From Paraspadella gotoi (taxonomy: Eukaryota; Chaetognatha), in contig JBJCIZ010000028.1 in assembly GCA_051294375.1 (NCBI GenBank), positions 1,115,576 through 1,179,575 on the forward strand: a stretch of DNA of 64,000 bases. The letters run 5' to 3'. Of the stretch, positions 21,201 to 32,313 are shown one piece after another. The translations under genes were made by a program, and so were the position numbers. Position 1 is the first letter of the stretch, and each line of letters starts with the position of its first letter. Under the pieces are notes generated by a model. The model was not told the DNA's origin. It ran no database searches and saw nothing but the letters and a program-made list of their open reading frames with translations.

Positions 21201-24200
21201 GAGGAGGAGGAGGCGAGGAGGGGAAGGACGCCGCCGGCGAAGGTGAGGGAGGAAGAGGAATCATAGACATCGAGTGAGGTGAGGCAGCGGAGGCGGGAGA
21301 GGGAGAGGAGAGCTGCGGAGGATTCAGTCCAAAAAGGGAAAAGTCATTGACTCAATTGCATAATTTAATTAGTAATTCATTTTTTCATGTCTGATGAAAG
21401 ATGCGCTTATGGTGGACTAAAACCCACCAACCGTTCATCAGGCGGCCATTGGTGCCGGAGGCAAGTCATTCGCCTCCCAACCCAAAGGTCCGGGGTTCTA
21501 GCCGGTGGTCGTCTGGCAGTTAAGAGGGACGGGGCGCTTAACCCGCCTGTAACATGGTGTTACAGCCTGATCCGAAGCTCGGGACTGCTTATATTGAACG
21601 GTTCTGTCATTAACACTTATCACTAATTACTGTCTCTTCATTGGTGAGCCCGACTTCCGAACACAACAACACTTTCAGGCGACATGCCTCAACCTGGCGA
21701 TGCACTTTCCGCCACAACACATCAGGCGACATGCCTCAACTTGGTGACGCACTTTCCACCAACAACAACAATTCACTGAAGAGACGCAACAGACATCTTC
21801 CTACGGGAGGGGGGGATATATGGTGGACTAAAACCCACCAACCGTTCTATCAGCGGCCATTGGTGCCGGAGGCAAGTCATTCGCCTCCCAACCCAAAGGT
21901 CCGGGGTTCTAGCCCGGTGGTCGTCTGGCAGTTAAGAGGGACGGGGCGCTTAACCGCGCCTGTAACATGGTGTTACAGCCTGATCCGAAGCTCAGGGACT
22001 GCTTATATTGAACGGTTCTGTCATTAACACTTATCACTAATTACTGTCTCTTCATGCTGTTTTATTCATTTTCTCATTATTTTGTTCATTTTATTCCATT
22101 TCATTGCCACGTGTCTTTTCTCTACATCTCTACGCTAATTGGACGGTACGTTGCCATAATTTTCGATTATATACATGACAACATGCAAATGAGATTGAGG
22201 AACTCAATCCCACTTCAGACAATCACAGATTAATCCGCTACATAATCCCTATCTCCCCTTCTCCCTCATCAGTAATCCAACTCCCCTCTCCCCCCTTCCC
22301 TCATCAGTAATCCCCAACTTCCCTTCTCCTCCTTCCCTCATCAGTAATCCCAACTCCCCTTCTCCCCTTCCCTCATCAATAATCCCCATCTCCCCTTCTC
22401 CTCCTTCCCTCATCAGTAATCCCACTCCCTTCTCCCCCTTCCTCTCAATAATCCCCATCTCCCCTTCTCCCCCCTTCCCTCATCAATAATCCCCATCTCC
22501 CCTTCTCCCCCCTTCCCTCATCAGTAATCCCCATCTCCCATATCAATAATCCCCATCTCCCCTTCTCCCCCTTCCCTCATCAGTAATCCCCATCTCCCAT
22601 ATCAATAATCCCCATCTCCCCTTCTCCCCCCTTCCCTCATCAGTATCCCCATCTCCCATATCAATAATCCCCATCTCCCCTTCTCCCTCCTTCCCTCATC
22701 AGTAATCCCCAACTCCCTCTTCCCTCCTTCCTCATCAATAATCCCCATCTCCCCTTCTCCCTCCTTCCCTCCTCAGTAATCCCCAACTCCCCCTTTCCTC
22801 ATATCCATTTTCTCTAGGGCCTAATCTATTGCCTAACCATTGCAGGCCTCCACCAGCAATAAGGTATCGTCAGGGTGGCACATTCCGGTGCCGAGGACGG
22901 GAACAATTCTCTATTCGAAACCCCCCCCACATTAGCCTTTTGTCTCCCCAAAAGGCGAGACACCGCCGCGTGTGACCAGACATGTGAAACAGAACAAAAG
23001 TCAAACGAAAAATAGTCTCCCGGCCTCAGCGGCAGCAGAGCTGCTGCAGGGCCAGTCCCGACGCTGCATCACTCTGTCGAAGTGCTGCTGAGCCGGGAAC
23101 GCGTCACTTCTTTTTTCGCGCTCTATGTGATCAGTCGCTTTCGCTTATTTTAGCTTTTTTCGATTATTATTCGGACTTTCCTTCGATATTATTGCTTTTT
23201 CATATCGAATTTTGAACTTTCACGCTCGTCTCTTTTGTTTTATTCGACGATCGTAAGAATTCGCGCGATTAATCTCGAGAAGCGATCGCGCGATCGCAGT
23301 TCGACAAAATCTTCGGTTTCGACCAAGGGTTTGAGGGACCCTGAGATTCACGTGGGCGCGACTGCGTCGCCAGCTCTCGCCCCCGGTCGGTGTTCTCTCC
23401 ACCCTCCTCTGCTTTAGGCGCTGTCTTCCGTTACCTCGGTTACGGCGCCTCGGCCGCACGCGCAGGGGCGCCGCAACCCGGCACAGTGTGTCGGTTCGGG
23501 GGGTGGACAGCCTACACGCGCCCTGGGGAGGGCGAGCGCAACGGCTGGAGGCCTGGAAGTATTTTGAAGGACGCCCTCACGTTTTCAAGGAATCGGGATT
23601 CGCTTCGCCAGGAGATGGAAAGATTTCCGCCGGTGAGCTTAATGTGGATTTGTCTGTTATTCGAAGTCGTTTGCAAATTCTTTCTATTTGCCCCTCCATC
23701 AAATTTTGTTTCTCTTTTCTTTCTTTCTTTCGTTTTTTATTTTTTATATTTTTGTTCACACGCCGCGTTTTTTCTCGTACTGAGGCTAATGTGGGGGGGT
23801 TTCGAATAGAGAATCTGTAATTCTGAATGGAATTATGATTCTTATCGAAACCCCCCACATTCTCCCGCCGCCGCCCCTTTCGCCTCCGGTGGGTGTGTCC
23901 GGGTGTGGTTCGTTTCCGTTTTTTCTGTTGTGTAGTTTCAAATATTTCTTTTTTGCTGAATATTTGTGGATAGAGAGAAAGAAGGGGGGGGTTTCCTCGA
24001 TTTGATATGTAATCTAATTCTCGTTTTTTGCTTACGTTCATGTGATTCTTATCGAACGGACGACTTCACTTCGCCTTTCCCTTCGCCGCTGGTCCTTGAC
24101 GAGTCCTTCGCTTCCAGAGAGCAGTCCCGCCCACGGGCTCCTGCCTCGGCCTCTAGACGCAACGGCGTCGCCTTCACCGCCTGGACGGCACACGCGCGTC

Positions 24201-27200
24201 GCACCCAGCTCGGACTGGACACACCCTCATCGGGAGATGGAGAGGTGAGGTCCGACCCAGACGTCGTGCGGCGCTTCTACGCCTTGCAGCCCGCCGCAAG
24301 GAGCTGGCGTCGCCGTCTGATGGATTTCGAAGCAATGGCGTTCGCTTCGTCACGTCTCGGAGTCAGGGAGTTGGCGAGAAGCTGGAGTCTCGCCACAACC
24401 TCCGCAACCTCGCGCCTTCGTCGTTGGGTGGACACGCCTCACCGGCGTGTTTCTACTTCCAGATCACGACGGGTGTTTGATATCCGCCTTCCGAAGCGGC
24501 TATCTACACCAGTTATCCTGTCTACCGTACTTTAACTACGTCACATACGCATGCAGGAGGCGGGGCGCGTCGGGTCACGCCGCTCTTTTGTCGCCGACGA
24601 GCTACGCCTTTTGTCGGACGCCATCAAGGCGGGTATTTCAGCGATCAGGTGGTGGAGGCGCATCTCTCGCTGGCTTCGCCCCTACGCGATATTGCGTCCA
24701 TCCAGGCAACCGCGTTTAACGCTGCGCTTTTGGAAGTTCGACGTCGGTTTTGTCGAAGGCGCCGTCCGATCTGCGTGGGCGCTGCAGGACGCCGCTCCCA
24801 CCGAGAGGTTTTTCTTCGGAAATCGCTCGGATCAAGTTTCAGTCAGCGGTCAACGCCGCCTTAATCCGATCCGCCGCACGCCCTCGCTTTCTTGATAACG
24901 TCGTCAAGGTTTCAAAGCGCGTCGAAGTCCAACTTCAAGCCGCGGAAGAGCGGCAAGAAGCCCTACTCGTTCAAGAAGTCGAGAAACGGGCAGGACAGGG
25001 AGCCAAGCCTGCGAATGACGGGTTTCTCCGCCGATGCAGTCGCCGCCTCGTCCGCTGCAGGCCCCCTTCAAGATCGGATTTCGTCTCAGGACTCGATTCT
25101 GGATCAGCCGGCGCTTCTCCCTCATCTACGGGTGGGAGGGAGGCTCCGTTATTTTCGCCCCTTTTGGGAGACTGGTCGGCGCCACACCTCTCCAATTTTG
25201 ACGAAACATTTCGGGCTTCAAGATCGCCGATGCGGAGGCGATCCAACCCGTCTTCCTCGCTTCCTTCGCCTGCCGACGCGACGCCATCTTTCGGCCAGAG
25301 GGACGACGGCGGTCGAAGCGGAATCTCCGCCGCCTTGGAGAAGGGTGCGATCGAGGAGGTAGAGCCTCTCCGGGTTTTACTCCAGGATCTTCCTTGTGCC
25401 GAAGAAGGATGGAGGGTGGAGCCCATTCTCAACCTGAAGCGTCTCAACGCCGCTTTTTCTCTCACCTCCGTATTTCCGCATGGAAGGGGTCAAGGACATC
25501 AGGAAGAGTTTGACGGGAGATTGGGGCGCCTCAATCGACCTACGCGACGCTTATCTCCCCCTTCCGCTTCACGAGGAGCATCGAAAGTTTTGTCGATTCT
25601 TTTGGAGGGTCGGATCCTTTCAGTACAAGGTTCTTCCCTTCGGTTTTGGCGACGGGCCCGTGGCTCTTCACGAAGACACGCGCCCGCTAGTTCAATGGCT
25701 GAGGCAAGAAGGCATTCGTTGTCTCTTCTATATATCGATCGAACATCCTCATCTGGGTCTCGAAGGAGGAGTGTCACAAAGCGACGTGAAGGCGTCCAAC
25801 TGCTCTTGGAGGCGGGTATTCAATTCTCCCACCGGGAGAAGTCGAGCCTGACTCCCTCTCAGTTCCTTCATTTCCTCGTTTTCATTGGACGGTCAGTTCT
25901 TCATCAGAGCTCGCTCCGCCGCCCAAGTTGGCAATCGATCGGAAGTTTAGCGACTTTCACTTCCTCTCCGTCGTCTTCTCCGCCGGGGTTTTATCCTTCA
26001 GTTTCTCGTAACGCCACGGCGGCCAGCTCGCAGTTGCCGCTTCTCCGTTGCCACTGCGCGATAAACTTCAACCGCGTCTACCACCCGAGAAGGATTCGAC
26101 GCACAACGCTGTTAGACGCTTTCCAAGCGGCGGGAGGAGCTAGAGTGTGGTCAGTCGCTTGCCTGGAGACTGCTGGCGTCGCGCCGGTGGACGATCTGTG
26201 CTTCCAGAAGATTGCGGCCCACGTGAGTGACGGACCGGATTTGCCTCGGCAGGAGGGTTGGGGCATCCTTTTCCAGGAGAGCTTCTCACCAGGGGACCTG
26301 GGAGGCTGCAGATGTCCATCCACCATATCAAATGTAAGGAGTTCATTGGTGTGAAATCTTCCTCTCATCGATTCGGGCAGCTCTCTCGAGAGAATACGAA
26401 TTCTTCCTTTGGTAGGCCGACAGTCTGTGGTGTCGTGCTCTTCTCCAGCGCACCGTGGCAGCCGTCGAACGGAGCTACACCGATTGTCCGGGAGCTCTGC
26501 TGATCGCCCATACCCTGGGGATCCGTATCACCGGGAGTCACCTGTCGTCAGAGGAAGAACTGGTGAGCGGATGCGGCGTCGAGTGGGCACGCGCTAGCTT
26601 GCGTAATGTGGCATCTCCTTCCCACGGATCTTCCGTCAGATCTGCGAGACCTTCGGCCAATCCCTCCATCGATCTTTTGGCGACGAAGGACCGACGGCAG
26701 GCGCGCCGTTTTCTTCTCTTGGAAGGCGGAAAGGGCCCAACGGAGGGTGTGGACGCCTCCGCCCAGATTTGGAACTTCGATCGGGCAATTTTCTCTTTCC
26801 TACCACTTCACCTCCCCGAGCGTCATCCGGAAGCTTGGAGAGTAGTCGGGGATCTTCCTCCTGATCGCCTCTGTCTTTCTGGCCAGCCCAAGTGGTTCCC
26901 GTTCCGTGTTGTGAACCTGAAGATTCTGGAGGGCTCGACGGCCTTCCGTCCGAGACGCCTCATCGACCGAGCACACGGATCTCGCGCCGCCGCAAGCTCC
27001 GACCGTCCTCAAGCTGCGCTGCGTTTGGCAGTTTTCGGCGGCTGCGAACAACCTCGAGACGACTCAGACGACTCGGCCTGACATCATCGCCCGACAAGCT
27101 GAGAGAGGCTCGACGCGAGATCGTTACGCTCGAGGCTGTGCTGGACCGTCCTTCTGCTCTTTTCCTTCAAATGTAAGGAAAGTTCGAGGACTTGATGCGT

Positions 27201-30134
27201 CTCGAAAGGATTGTTCTGGAAGTACCTAGCCATCTCGTTCGGGTTAGGCTTTGTCGTACAGGCACCGTGTGAAACCTTCACAACGCACTCAGCGATTCGG
27301 GGGTTTCGCACCCTTGCCCGGCACAGCGGTTCGTACTCGGTGGGGGAACACCCCTCGTTCGACGTGTCTCAAGGGGACCTTCGAGCGGCTCCCCCTACTC
27401 GCCGGATTGTTCCTCTCCCTTTCCCTGTATGCGTCCTGTTATGGCGGCCTAGTTGGTTCTAAACGGCAGTTTGGACGTCGTGCCCTCCCGCCGTCTTCCC
27501 CGGCTCACGTCTCGGCGCTAATCTCATCTCTTTTCTTTTGGCACTCCTCGCTTCCGGCCAGGGAGGAGCCGTCGGAGATAGTTTCGCTCAAGTGTGATCA
27601 AGCCAAGTCTGCTCGGCTCGCCCGCGAGATATGGGACGTTTTTGTTCCGTCCAAGCTTTCCAAGACAGATCGCGTTGGCACATGGGCCCGTCCTTCAGGG
27701 GAGCGCCCTGCCGGCGTCCATCGGCGTTGCCCCATTGCGGCTCTTGAGGGAGTGCGCTTCGAGTCGCGACTGTTTAGCGCCGAGTCTCACGTTTTCCTTT
27801 CTGTTGCGCCCCTTCGCTCTCGCCGCCCTTTACTCGCTTTCGCCTCAACGGTTTGCGGGCGATTCCTAAAGGCGCTCTTTTTGGAGCGAATGTCGACGCT
27901 CCGGCAGTCTACTCGTGCCATGGCGGTCTCGGAAGCCTCTTCGCCGCGAGCAGCGTCGATCTCGGCGTCTTCCTCAGGGCCGGAGTCTGCGTCCGGAATA
28001 TCAGACCTTCTCTCCGGTTTTACTGCAGGGACGTCCATGGGGGCGCTTCGTTTGGCGTTTCTCGGACTAGTGACGCGTTCCCCGCTCCTGAAAAGCGTGC
28101 GCGCGCAAGGCACTTCGACAGAGTGATGCAGGCGTCGGGACTGGCCCTGCAGCAGCTCTGCTGCCGCTGAGGCGCGGAGACTATTTTTTCGTTTGACTTT
28201 TGTTTCTGTTTCACATGTCTGGTCACAGCGCGGTGTCTCGCTTTTGGGGAGACAAAAGGCTAATGTGGGGGTGGGTTTCGATAAGAATCATAATTCCATT
28301 CAAGAATTAGCAGATTCTCGTCTTTCACACCGTCCCGCTTTGCGACGGAAGGTTTAAGTGTCTAGTCGTCAGTCATTCGGACGACGGGCGTCTCCCGGCT
28401 GAAGGTTCACCAGCTTGCTATGCCTGTAAACCTGAAGGTCAATCTCTCTGCACAAATTGAACAAAAAACTGGTTTATGGATTTTTCTTGGCAAAGATATT
28501 GTGTAGTACCCTGCCCTTTGGGTTGTGAAGCAGATAATGAAAAAAGAGGAAAAAAGACGATGTTTTGTCGTTATTATAAACAATAACCTTACGCAATGAA
28601 AGAAAGAATCAGAAAAATGCATAATTTTTCATATTTTTATGCTTTAAGATGTTATGACTTATTGACCAAATGACCAAAGTGAATTAGAAAGGATGGGTCT
28701 ACTGATAGTAGATTTAATTAAAAACTGATGAATCATTGGTATTGTTCTTTAAAAACAAGGCCTGATGTGATGTGTGCAGCCTGTACTAACCAATTCCCTA
28801 ACCACTACCCCTCCACCACTATCCCATCCCTCACCTTTATCCGTGAGCCTCGTATGCAGGACGAGGAATTTGAGTCTCGGGAAAGACTCGACGAATCGAT
28901 CGGCGGCAGAAGAATCGAAGGTCGGGAGTCGAACCGACTTGAGACGAGAGAAACTCGTTTGGGTCAAAGTCTGGACGAAAGGGCGCACTACGGTGGGCGT
29001 GGCAGAGGATAGAGATTCGTCGCAACAGAGGGACAGGACGGCGTCCTGAAGGGAAAAGGGAATTATTCATTGTCGTTGTAAAGCGATAGTAAGTTATAAT
29101 TTAAATTAAATTTGATTAAAATTACAAATAAACTTGGACCCGAAAGCTTGACTTGAGAAATAATTATACAATTTAATAAGAAAATCAATTTAAATTGAAG
29201 TGAAGAAGCGATAGAATCGCTTTGTTCCAACTGACCCCAAATTCCCTCACCTCGTGCTGCAGATGACAGATCGAAGGCAGAAGATCGAAAATTCTTCTCA
29301 CTTTTGCTACGGAGACTCGAGTCTCGCTCACGTTGAGACGAGACAGACGCGGCGCTGCCGGGACTGAATCTGGCGCTGCAGCCGGTGCTGTGGCCTCGTT
29401 TCCCGCGCCGACGGATCGCAGCCGCGCGTCGAGTGCAACGGCGAGGGCGTGGCTGGCGAGGAGATCGACGGCAGCGTCCGTGACTCCGGCGCAGCCCTGC
29501 AGAGACAATTCCCGCAGCGCTGGACAGTGGGCGGCGACGGCAGCGACGACGCCGTCGTCCGCCAGAGTCCAACAGAGACTGAGTGTCTGAAGATGCGGAG
29601 AGCGAGAGGCGAAGGAGGAAAGGAGAGAGAGGGAGACGCCTTTGCACATATCGAGATAGAGATGGCGGAGGGAGGTGAGGTGGGGGGAGACTGGGGGGGG
29701 GAACATCCACTTAGTAGGAAATGTCATATCGTGAGAAATGAACAAGAAAACTATCAAATTTTGAATATAAAACTGACGGGCATTCCTGGAGATTAATACG
29801 ATCGTCAAACAAAACGAACAAAATTATAATAAAACTAACCATTGGCGAAAAAGGCGCTGTCGATGGAAACGGCTTTATTGCAGATGGAGAGATCCAATCG
29901 ATTGACTCTCGATCGCAAGAGAATCTCTAGATGGCGCCGCTTGAGTCGCTTTTGATCCAAGAGCGCCGCTAGAATCATTTCCACCAAATCCGGCGTCAAG
30001 CCCTCGAAGGGTGAGACGACACCGTCCGCAAGACCGGCGCCCCGGGAATTCCCGGCGCTCCAAGAGTCCATGTCGCGCGCGATGGCGTCGACGCAGCGCT
30101 GCTTGAGACGCGGCGGCGCAGCTTGACGAGGCAT
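17853..30134 (-). CDS. Leucine-rich-repeat protein (AMN1 / F-box-LRR or ZYG11-like), possibly decaying
   Basis: Minus-strand exons: 29840-30134 (start MPRQAAPPRLKQRCVDAIAR), 29251-29690, 28835-29045, 21083-21312, about 18627-18797, and a final exon from about 18138 to 17853. The first exon resembles the short helical LTPDLVEMILAALL segment that precedes LRRs in ubiquitin-ligase substrate receptors. Later exons carry repeats such as LTSLRHLYLDM, LQTLSLCWTL, LRELSLQGCAGVTD and LRLLRLVDCGGVTR, the cysteine-containing LRR type. The first four exons join in phase, but exon 4 has an in-frame TGA at 21137-21139 and the last two exons do not join in frame. One intron has grown to 7.5 kb with three mobile or satellite insertions. 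A role as an E3 substrate receptor is inference. Confidence 0.65.
19124..19182. repeat. Perfect 28-bp palindrome with 3-nt loop
   Basis: 19124-19151 and 19155-19182 are exact reverse complements, AT-rich, separated by AAT. It lies in a long intron of the LRR gene. It could be a tiny inverted-repeat element or form a stable RNA hairpin. Confidence 0.9.
19545..19950. repeat. Degenerate G-rich minisatellite (ggggtagggtattaggtaaa type)
   Basis: About 18 irregular copies of a 20-25-base unit in an LRR-gene intron. The GGGGTAGGG/GGGTTA composition is telomere-like and G-quadruplex-prone on the plus strand. A 10-N gap (20023-20032) lies just beyond it. Confidence 0.85.
20757..20833. mobile_element. 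77-bp inverted-repeat (MITE-like) element
   Basis: Perfect 24-base terminal inverted repeats (20757-20780 and 20810-20833, tttttaggaaaaacagtttt type) around a 29-base core. Part of the same motif (aaaactgtttttaaat) occurs at about 20519. No target-site duplication can be fixed in the AT-rich flank. Confidence 0.65.
21410..22054 (+). mobile_element. TRIM (terminal-repeat retrotransposon in miniature)
   Basis: Two direct repeats of 231-234 bases (21410-21640 and 21821-22054) start TGGTGGAC and end TCTTCA (TG...CA). One base after the 5' LTR lies a primer-binding-like TGGTGAGCCCGACTTCCG (21642-21659). Directly before the 3' LTR lies a purine tract (21801-21820). The 180-base interior has no coding capacity. 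The LTR contains a tRNA-like ggttct block, so a SINE origin was considered, but TG/CA ends, PBS and PPT in the right places favour a TRIM. It is inserted about 100 bases upstream of the LRR-gene exon at 21083-21312. Confidence 0.85.
22245..22800. repeat. About 38-bp pyrimidine-rich minisatellite
   Basis: Some 14 imperfect copies of a unit such as ccccatctccccttctcccc plus ccttccctcatcagtaat. It lies between the TRIM and the DIRS-like element in the same LRR-gene intron. Confidence 0.92.
23786..23865 (+). repeat. DIRS internal complementary region (ICR)
   Basis: The left half (ggggggtttcgaatagagaa) is the complement of the element's left terminus. The right half (gaatggaattatgattctta type) is the complement of its right terminus. 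The two meet at a shared GAGAAT. In DIRS1 the ICR is thought to template restoration of the termini during circle formation (established for the family). Confidence 0.88.
25320..25860 (+). pseudogene. DIRS reverse-transcriptase core, frame-broken
   Basis: Successive frames carry the RT palm: GAIEEVE and WRVEPILNLKRLNAAF in one frame, then from about 25480 MEGVKDIRKSLTGDWGAS, DLRDAYLPLPLHEEHRKFCR and VLPFGFG in another. Near 25725 the YID of the YIDD box is followed by DNA that restores a NILIWVSKEE-like stretch only in a third frame. At least two indels therefore interrupt the gene. Confidence 0.8.
28320..28780. other. Intronic DNA, nothing recognised
   Basis: Flank between the DIRS-like element and LRR-gene exon 3. 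AT-rich, with only short unconvincing frames. Confidence 0.5.
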
Positions 30135-30635
30135 GGCTGCGTTGAGACGACGACGAAGAGGTTGATGATGAAGACGACAAAAAGTATATCGAGTTTGGCA
30201 TTTTTGAGAAAATCTTTCTTAAAATAAATATGAAACAAGTCAAAAGATGTAACAATTGAAACAAAAATGTTCGATAAAGCCAGTAGTGTCCAGCAAAATC
30301 GGTTTTTTTAAAGAAGATAAATAACGATATACGAATTTAAATCACTCGCCTAAATAGAAAAAAATATATAGATGGTCAAAAAACTGACAAACGTGAATAA
30401 ATATATAGAAATGACAAAATCGAAGTTGACAAAAACGCGCGAATAAAAAATTCGAAAGCCGAAAACAATTCACGTCTTTGCCGACGAAATTCGGTGGGAA
30501 CCGACAAATTCGATCTTTGCTTTAATTAATTAATTAACATCAATAATGCCGTGTTACACTGACTGCACTGATTAAATCCCTTGTCGGTCATTATTGGTCG
30601 GTTCGATCTTTACCGACAAAGTGCTAGATCGTTCG

Positions 30636-32313
30636 TCATTGGTCGGTTCGATCTTTGCCGAACAAATTCTCAACAATATTTAGTTTACAGAGCGGACAAG
30701 ACCGATGCCCGACAAGCCAGGCGTCGACGCAGCGAGGATGGAACTCGTGACCGCAGGGCAAGAGGCGGATCTTTTGATTCCAGCGGAAGTCGGACAGGCA
30801 GATCGGGCATGTCTGGGATTCGAACCGGGCACCTCGCTTGGGGCTTATCTGGAAGATAGATATAAAAAGAGATTTTAAGTCTTAGTCTAAAGTCAAATCA
30901 TTCAAATGTCTGTAAACAGGCCTTTCTTAACAGGCCCTACCTGATATCTCGTATCGGGTCATACCTGATATCTCGTGACAGGCATGGCCCGCAGCGCGTC
31001 CCGCGCCAGCCGCCGCAGAGAAATCTCCACGTCTCTCTCACAATCATAAACTCGAGGAACGAATTCGGATCTTCGTTGCGCGTCGCCGCTGCAGCGCAGT
31101 CGCAGCAGCAGGAAAAGGCAGAGGGTGAGGCTGGCGGAGTAGAGCAGATGCCACAGGTGTAGAGGCCACAGGTGCAGGGAGCGAAGGTCGAACCGGGTGC
31201 CGAGAGATTCTCCTCCTCTTCCTTTCCCAGATTCGTCCAAGCAGACGACGCCCTGCCATTCGTAGAAGGCGCCCGAGTATGACCGACCACATCGTGCCCA
31301 GGGGGTCACGTCGCCGATCGGGGGCACGGCCGAGGCGGCGCGGAGCCCGAACGGCACGCGGCGACGACTAAAGCGCCAAGGAAAAGGGCGCGGTCTTTTC
31401 AATCTGAATCTTGAGACGATGGCGCGGCCGAGGAGGGAGACGTTGGCTTCGGCTGCGCGAAGGACGACGACGGGCCGTTCCAAGATCCGGGCAAAGGTGC
31501 GCTCGAGGCGATTGACGAGTCGAGGGTGGAGGGCGAGGACGACGACGGCGGAGGCGCCTAACATCATGGCGCGATGGACTTGATCGAGAAGGTGAGCTGA
31601 AGGAGGCTGAGAATGGAGGGTTGAAGGAATTAGGGTTAATCAAATGACATTTCTTAACTTAACAAATTAGGGTTAATCAAATGACATTTCTTAACTTAAC
31701 AAATTAGGGTTAATCAAATGACATTTCTTAACTTAACAAATTAGGGTTAATCAAATGACATTTCTTAACTCAACAATTTCCTCACCTTCACAAAACTCTC
31801 CCTCCTTGTAGGCGCGTGAAGCCAAGCGATCCAATCTAAACCAAATTTCGTCTTATTGACGCCATTAATCTCCGACTTTATTTTATCGGCGTCATTTTCA
31901 TCGGCGTTGATCCCCTCGTCGAAATCAATTGCGGCGTCGCAGTCTTTTCCCTCGACGACGCCGGTCCACGACGCCGCTCGACGCCGCATTCGATCATCGA
32001 CGACGCCGTCGCCGATCCACGACGCCGCTCGATACTCGACGAATTCTGCGGCGACAGAGAGAAAGACATCGACCGACGCATCGTTGTCGGCAAAGTTGTG
32101 TCGGTCGTCACCCGCATTGATCCCCTCGACGGATTTTGTCGGCTTGATCAACTCTGTCGGCTCCGTCGGCTCCGTCCCGGTCGTGGGCCGAACCACGAGG
32201 CTGACGAAGAGGAGAGAGAGAGAGACGAAGCCCAAGAGGCACGGAGGGTGATCAAAGAGGCTGCGTCGTTGGGGGCAGATGGAGCAAAAGTGGAGGAAGG
32301 GGTGGAGATGCAT
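30636..32313 (-). CDS. RNF215: RING-H2 transmembrane E3 ligase, RNF215-like
   Basis: Three exons in phase: 31786-32313, 30965-31606, 30636-30848 (about 460 residues). Exon 1 has a hydrophobic segment (LLGFVSLSLLFVSLVV, residues about 25-45) suited to a signal anchor, then an acidic, low-complexity luminal stretch. Exon 2 carries the protease-associated-like part (HLLDQVHRAMMLGASAVVVL, ILERPVVVL) and a second membrane segment (LYSASLTLCLFLLLRL). Exon 3 is a RING-H2 finger: CPICLSDF ... LPCGHEFHPRCVDAWL ... SCPLCKLN. This order (signal, PA-like, TM, RING) matches RNF215 and other PA-TM-RING ligases of the secretory and endosomal membranes. The donor of exon 2 is duplicated 24 bases downstream, where use would add a stop. 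Confidence 0.85.
30939..30977. repeat. 24-bp duplication spanning RNF215-like exon-2 donor
   Basis: tacctgatatctcgt occurs at 30938-30952 and 30962-30976. On the minus strand each copy reads AGATATCAG|GTA, so the exon end and its donor are duplicated. Reading through to the second donor adds GTATGA, an immediate stop. Confidence 0.85.
31630..31780. repeat. 37-bp tandem repeat containing TTAGGGTTA
   Basis: Four near-identical copies starting at 31630, 31667, 31704 and 31741 (unit begins ttagggttaatcaaatgaca). They fill most of RNF215-like intron 1, directly next to the exon-1 donor. This is an interstitial satellite, not telomere. Confidence 0.95.

Larger units (their letters stand above)
22908..28318 (+). 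mobile_element. Degenerate DIRS1-like (tyrosine-recombinase) retrotransposon
   Basis: The ends are inverted, not direct, repeats: 22908 to about 23105 matches the complement of about 28111-28318 (shared aaaggcgagacaccg, agcggcagcagagctgctgc and actctgtcgaagt type blocks). At 23786-23865 an internal region joins the complement of the left end to the complement of the right end, the internal complementary region diagnostic of DIRS elements. The interior encodes a reverse transcriptase in several frames: WRVEPILNLKRLN (25410), WGASIDLRDAYLPLPLHEEH and VLPFGFG (25520-25660), and a YID box followed by a frame change (about 25730). RNase H-like (EGWGIL, about 26250) and further fragments follow. 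Frameshifts make it non-autonomous as written. It sits in an intron of the oppositely oriented LRR gene. Confidence 0.9.

Noticed and set aside
21410-21640. tRNA gene or tRNA-derived SINE
   Set aside because: A tRNA-like B-box block is present, but TG/CA ends, direct duplication around a PBS and PPT, and a solo copy with target duplication fit an LTR better.
24750-26354. A 534-codon host gene
   Set aside because: The frame lies in the DIRS-like element and contains only part of the RT in frame; the rest is shadow sequence.
31630-31780. Telomeric repeat
   Set aside because: TTAGGG occurs only once per 37-bp unit; this is an intronic satellite.
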